DNA of 7,277 nucleotides. It comes from Actinomycetales bacterium Ga0077552. GTDB lineage: Bacteria > Actinomycetota > Actinomycetes > Actinomycetales > Microbacteriaceae. The notes under the pieces were generated by a model. That model ran no database searches. It was given only the letters and a program-made list of their open reading frames with translations, and was not told the origin of the DNA. Shown piece after piece: positions 5,450 to 7,277 of this stretch; positions within the stretch are counted from its first letter, which is position 1, and the number at the start of each line of letters is the position of its first letter. The position numbers were made by a program, and so were the translations under genes. The DNA lies in contig LNFD01000276.1 in the NCBI GenBank assembly GCA_001464255.1, positions 1-7,277 of the forward strand, written 5' to 3'.

Positions 5450-6139
5450 GTGACCGACCTCGTCGACACCACCGAGATGTACCTGCGCACGATCCTCGAT
5501 CTCGAGGAGGAGCAGATCACGGCGCTGCGCGCCCGCATCAGCGAGCGCCTCGGGCACTCGGGCCCGACCGTCTCGCAGACGATCTCGCGCATGGAGCGCG
5601 ACGGCCTCGTGCGCGTCGAGGGCGACCGGCACCTCGAGCTGACCGACGAGGGCCGTACGAAGGCGATCGCGGTCATGCGCAAGCACCGGCTCGCCGAGCG
5701 GCTGCTCGCCGACGTCATCGGCCTCGACTGGGCTTTCGTGCATGACGAGGCCTGCCGCTGGGAGCACGTCATGAGCGAGCAGGTCGAGCGCCGCATCCTC
5801 GAGCTGCTCGGCGACCCCACCGAATCGCCGTACGGCAACCCGATCCCGGGTCTCGAGCACCTCGGCGGCTCCGCCGCGAACGCCTTCCTCGACGGGGTCA
5901 TCTCGCTCACCCACGCCGCCGCGGCGGGGGTGCGCTCCGGCACGATCCGGCGCCTCTCCGAGCCCGTGCAGGTCGATCCCGACCTGCTACACCAGCTGCG
6001 CGAGGCGGGCGTCGTCCCGGGTGCTGAGGCGCGCATCCGCCCCGAACCGAACGGCTACGTGAGCATCGAGATCGTGGGCCAGGCCGAGGGCATCGACCTG
6101 CCGAGCGAGATCGCACAGCACATCTACGTTGCTGAGTGA
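5450..6139 (+). CDS. ideR: Iron-dependent transcriptional repressor IdeR/DtxR
   Basis: This 229-residue regulator starts at GTG 5450 (SD GAGAGGA at 5437-5443, 6-nt spacing). It begins VTDLVDTTEMYLRTILDLEEE, nearly identical to mycobacterial IdeR. Residues ~25-62 form the winged helix, with the recognition region SGPTVSQTISRMERDGL. Both metal sites are intact at their IdeR positions: Met10, Cys102, Glu105, His106 and His79, Glu83, His98. The C-terminal ~85 residues fit the SH3-like domain. Length equals that of IdeR (~230). It would repress iron-uptake genes and control iron storage when loaded with Fe(II). The intact Cys102 and the strong overall match favour IdeR/DtxR over manganese-type MntR. 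An in-frame ATG at 5417 lies inside the operator and is unlikely to be the start. Confidence 0.95.
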   Translation: MTDLVDTTEMYLRTILDLEEEQITALRARISERLGHSGPTVSQTISRMERDGLVRVEGDRHLELTDEGRTKAIAVMRKHRLAERLLADVIGLDWAFVHDEACRWEHVMSEQVERRILELLGDPTESPYGNPIPGLEHLGGSAANAFLDGVISLTHAAAAGVRSGTIRRLSEPVQVDPDLLHQLREAGVVPGAEARIRPEPNGYVSIEIVGQAEGIDLPSEIAQHIYVAE

Positions 6140-6173
6140 GGCCTGACCACTAGATGTAGTCGGGCGCGCCGTT

Positions 6174-6203
6174 TTGTCACGAATCGGTAACCTCGCGTAC
6201 ACT
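6174..6203 (+). promoter_or_regulatory. Sigma70-type promoter of the NlpC/P60 gene
   Basis: TTGTCA (6174-6179) and TACACT (6198-6203) are separated by 18 bp and both are close to the vegetative consensus. Transcription would start near 6210, giving a leader of about 137 nt before the TTG start at 6347. Confidence 0.55.
6176..6191 (+). promoter_or_regulatory. Possible MtrA binding site (GTNAC direct repeat)
   Basis: GTCAC (6176-6180) and GTAAC (6187-6191) are direct repeats with starts 11 bp apart, the spacing described for MtrA sites in actinobacteria. MtrA controls cell-wall hydrolase genes in Corynebacterium and Mycobacterium, which fits the downstream NlpC/P60 gene. The site overlaps the -35 hexamer. 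Confidence 0.35.
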
Positions 6204-6209
6204 CGCACA

Positions 6210-6346
6210 GTTGCCCGGCCACACCCAACCGGTCGGCGACTCTGACGCAGGACGCTTCGCACGCCCGTCTCCTGCATCGGACCGTGGATAACACGAAAGC
6301 GGACGGGCCACGCGATGTGAGTGGCGAAGCGCAGGAGGTCTCTCTC
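6210..6346 (+). promoter_or_regulatory. Structured 5' leader with competing hairpins before the NlpC/P60 gene
   Basis: GCAGGA occurs at 6247-6252 and again in the SD region as GCAGGAG (6331-6337). CTCCTGC (6269-6275) can pair with either copy: with the first it leaves the SD free, with the second it hides the SD. A third arrangement pairs CGCTTCGC (6253-6260) with GCGAAGCG (6324-6331) and GCCCGTC (6263-6269) with GACGGGC (6302-6308). An additional hairpin, CCGGCC/GGTCGG (6215-6220/6231-6236), lies at the 5' end. These mutually exclusive pairings are the usual layout of a translational switch. I do not recognise a known riboswitch class; the conserved ydaO/c-di-AMP motifs are not present. Confidence 0.4.
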
Positions 6347-7064
6347 TTGGATCACATCTCCACCACCCGCACCACCTGGCGTCGCACGGCTCTCAATCTC
6401 GGCGCCATGACCGCGGCGACGGCCATCGTCGCCACCCTCGCTCTCCCCGGCACCGGCATCGCCCCCGCCGGCCAACGCCGAGAGCAACGCGAGCGCCGAG
6501 GCGATCGCCCAGCTGCAGGCCACCGAGTCGCAGCAGATCGAGCAGCCGGCCCTCTCGGCCCTCGCCGCCGCGTCGGTCGACGCCTCCCGCGGCGACTTCA
6601 CCGCGACGAGTGCCGCCGAGGTGCGCCGCGTGCAGCTGGCCGCCGAGGCCGCCGCGCGCGCTGCGGCGTGGAGCGGCCCGCGCGTCTCCGACTTCCTCGC
6701 CAACCCTCCGTACCCCAACTTCAGCCTCGACCAGGTCGTGCAGGTCGCCCTGCAGTACCAGGGCGTGCCGTACCTGTTCGGCGGCTCGACGCCGGCCGGC
6801 TTCGACTGCTCGGGCTACGTGCAGTACGTGTACGCGCAGTTCGGCATCGGACTGCCGCACAGCGTGCGCGGCCAGGCCGCCATCGGAACCCCGATTGCGC
6901 GTGAGGATGCTCAGCCCGGCGACGTCATCATCTTCAACAACATGTCGCACAGCGGGTTCTACATGGGCGGCGGGCAGATTCTCGACGCCCCCGTGCCCGG
7001 CCAGTCCATCAGGGTTCGCCCGCTCTGGACCGACGCGTACTACATCGTGCGCTTCGGCATCTAG
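6347..7064 (+). CDS. Secreted NlpC/P60 (C40) peptidoglycan hydrolase, apparently frameshifted
   Basis: The TTG start at 6347 has an ideal SD (AGGAGGT 6333-6339, 7-nt spacing). The first 41 codons encode a signal peptide: RTTWRR, then a hydrophobic stretch to LALPGTGIAPA. At about 6461-6471 (run gcccccgccggcc) the frame must shift by one base to continue as ANAESNAS and on to the stop at 7062. Removing one G or C restores a 238-residue protein with a clean APAANA (or APPANA) cleavage site. The mature protein has a helical linker and a C-terminal NlpC/P60 domain: GVPYLFGG, FDCSGYVQYVY (Cys154, corrected numbering), LPHSVRGQ, QPGDVIIF and MSHSGFYMGGGQILDAP (His201, Asp213). The domain should cut peptide stems in peptidoglycan outside the cell. 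As written, the gene would not give a secreted enzyme. A sequencing error is as likely as a true mutation. Confidence 0.85.
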
Positions 7065-7107
7065 CCTTCACCCGTTTGTCACGGTTTCTGGGTTAGCCTC
7101 TCTTTGT

Positions 7108-7124
7108 GGTGCCGCACGGGCACC
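7108..7124 (+). other. Hairpin directly upstream of the small ORF's ribosome-binding site
   Basis: GGTGCC (7108-7113) and GGCACC (7119-7124) form a 6-bp stem with a 5-nt loop, ending one base before the SD GAGGAGAGG (7126-7134). A TTGTCA hexamer (7076-7081) and TAGCCT (7094-7099) lie upstream but only 12 bp apart, so a promoter is not certain. Confidence 0.4.
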
Positions 7125-7136
7125 CGAGGAGAGGCC

Positions 7137-7253
7137 ATGACCGAGCGACGCGACATCCAAACCGTGGATGCGCGCGCCGTCTTCCGCATAGCCGCCCGCG
7201 CCCGCTGGATCGCGCCCTGTCGCGGTCTGGCCGAGCTGAGCACTGTCGTCTAG
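7137..7253 (+). CDS. 38-residue small protein or leader peptide
   Basis: The ATG at 7137 follows GAGGAGAGG (7126-7134) at good spacing and opens a 38-codon frame: MTERRDIQTV near the start, RWIAPCRG in the middle, LSTVV at the end. G/C-ending codons make up 31 of 38, as in real genes here. It has eight Arg residues, no signal peptide and no membrane segment. The stop TAG (7251-7253) lies at the centre of the perfect terminator palindrome. A ribosome reaching the stop would cover one arm of the hairpin. This suggests a regulatory leader peptide for a gene beyond the window, although a free-standing small protein or a short RNA is also possible. I do not recognise the family. Confidence 0.45.
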   Translation: MTERRDIQTVDARAVFRIAARARWIAPCRGLAELSTVV

Positions 7254-7270
7254 ACGACAGTGCTTTTTTT
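7239..7270 (+). terminator. Strong intrinsic terminator (or attenuator)
   Basis: AGCACTGTCGTC (7239-7250) and GACGACAGTGCT (7253-7264) are perfect 12-bp arms separated by TA, so 7239-7264 is one 26-bp palindrome. Seven T residues (7264-7270) follow directly. It is the only clearly canonical intrinsic terminator in the window. It lies inside the end of the 38-codon ORF. Confidence 0.88.
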
Positions 7271-7277
7271 GTGCCCG

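Noticed and set aside
6140..6173. actagatgtagt after ideR as a terminator
   Set aside because: Only a 4-bp stem and no T-run; too weak to call.
6210..6346. A known c-di-AMP (ydaO) riboswitch before the NlpC/P60 gene
   Set aside because: The conserved motifs of that class as I know them are not present, so only a generic structured leader is claimed.
1..7277. tRNA, rRNA or CRISPR arrays
   Set aside because: I saw no tRNA-like cloverleaf, no rRNA sequence and no regularly spaced repeats.

Overview
The window is very GC-rich DNA with almost exclusively G/C-ending codons, GTG and TTG starts, and proteins typical of Actinomycetes (a CspB with a C-terminal extension, DUF3027, DUF2530, an actinobacterial-type SerC and an IdeR/DtxR regulator). 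The style of the small membrane proteins and the gene combination suggest Microbacteriaceae, but the family placement is an inference.

Layout. (1) Positions 1-1516, minus strand: a small two-helix membrane protein overlaps by 14 bp the start of an XPB/Ssl2-like 'helicase-associated' protein, whose end lies outside the window. (2) Positions 1517-1655: divergent promoter region with repeated GGGGT motifs. (3) Positions 1656-2645, plus strand: a CspB-type cold-shock protein, then a tightly coupled DUF3027 protein with a very Asp-rich tail. (4) Positions 2670-3887: a cassette-like unit. An AbiEi-like winged-helix protein fused to a DUF559/PD-(D/E)XK-like domain (2857-3807) lies between two ~68-bp imperfect palindromes. 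These resemble each other best in inverted orientation (50/68 identities). The gene uses more A/T-ending codons than its neighbours. (5) Positions 3905-5362, minus strand: a DUF2530 membrane protein and serC (phosphoserine aminotransferase), both probably from leaderless transcripts. (6) Positions 5406-6139, plus strand: ideR/dtxR with a DtxR-type box over its own promoter. (7) Positions 6174-7064, plus strand: a secreted NlpC/P60 peptidoglycan hydrolase. Its promoter carries an MtrA-like GTNAC repeat, its long leader can form mutually exclusive hairpins (one hides the ribosome-binding site), and its signal-peptide region contains a one-base frameshift. (8) Positions 7108-7270, plus strand: a 38-codon reading frame with a strong ribosome-binding site. 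Its stop codon lies in the centre of a perfect 26-bp palindrome followed by seven T residues, which looks like a translated leader with a terminator/attenuator.

How the parts fit. Most genes are chromosomal core functions: nucleic-acid binding/helicase, serine biosynthesis, iron homeostasis and cell-wall remodelling. The part that does not fit this core is the repeat-flanked AbiEi/DUF559 gene, placed between DUF3027 and DUF2530/serC. It is the best candidate here for an undescribed mobile or selfish unit. The two leader-like regions at 6210-6346 and 7108-7270 are the next most interesting.
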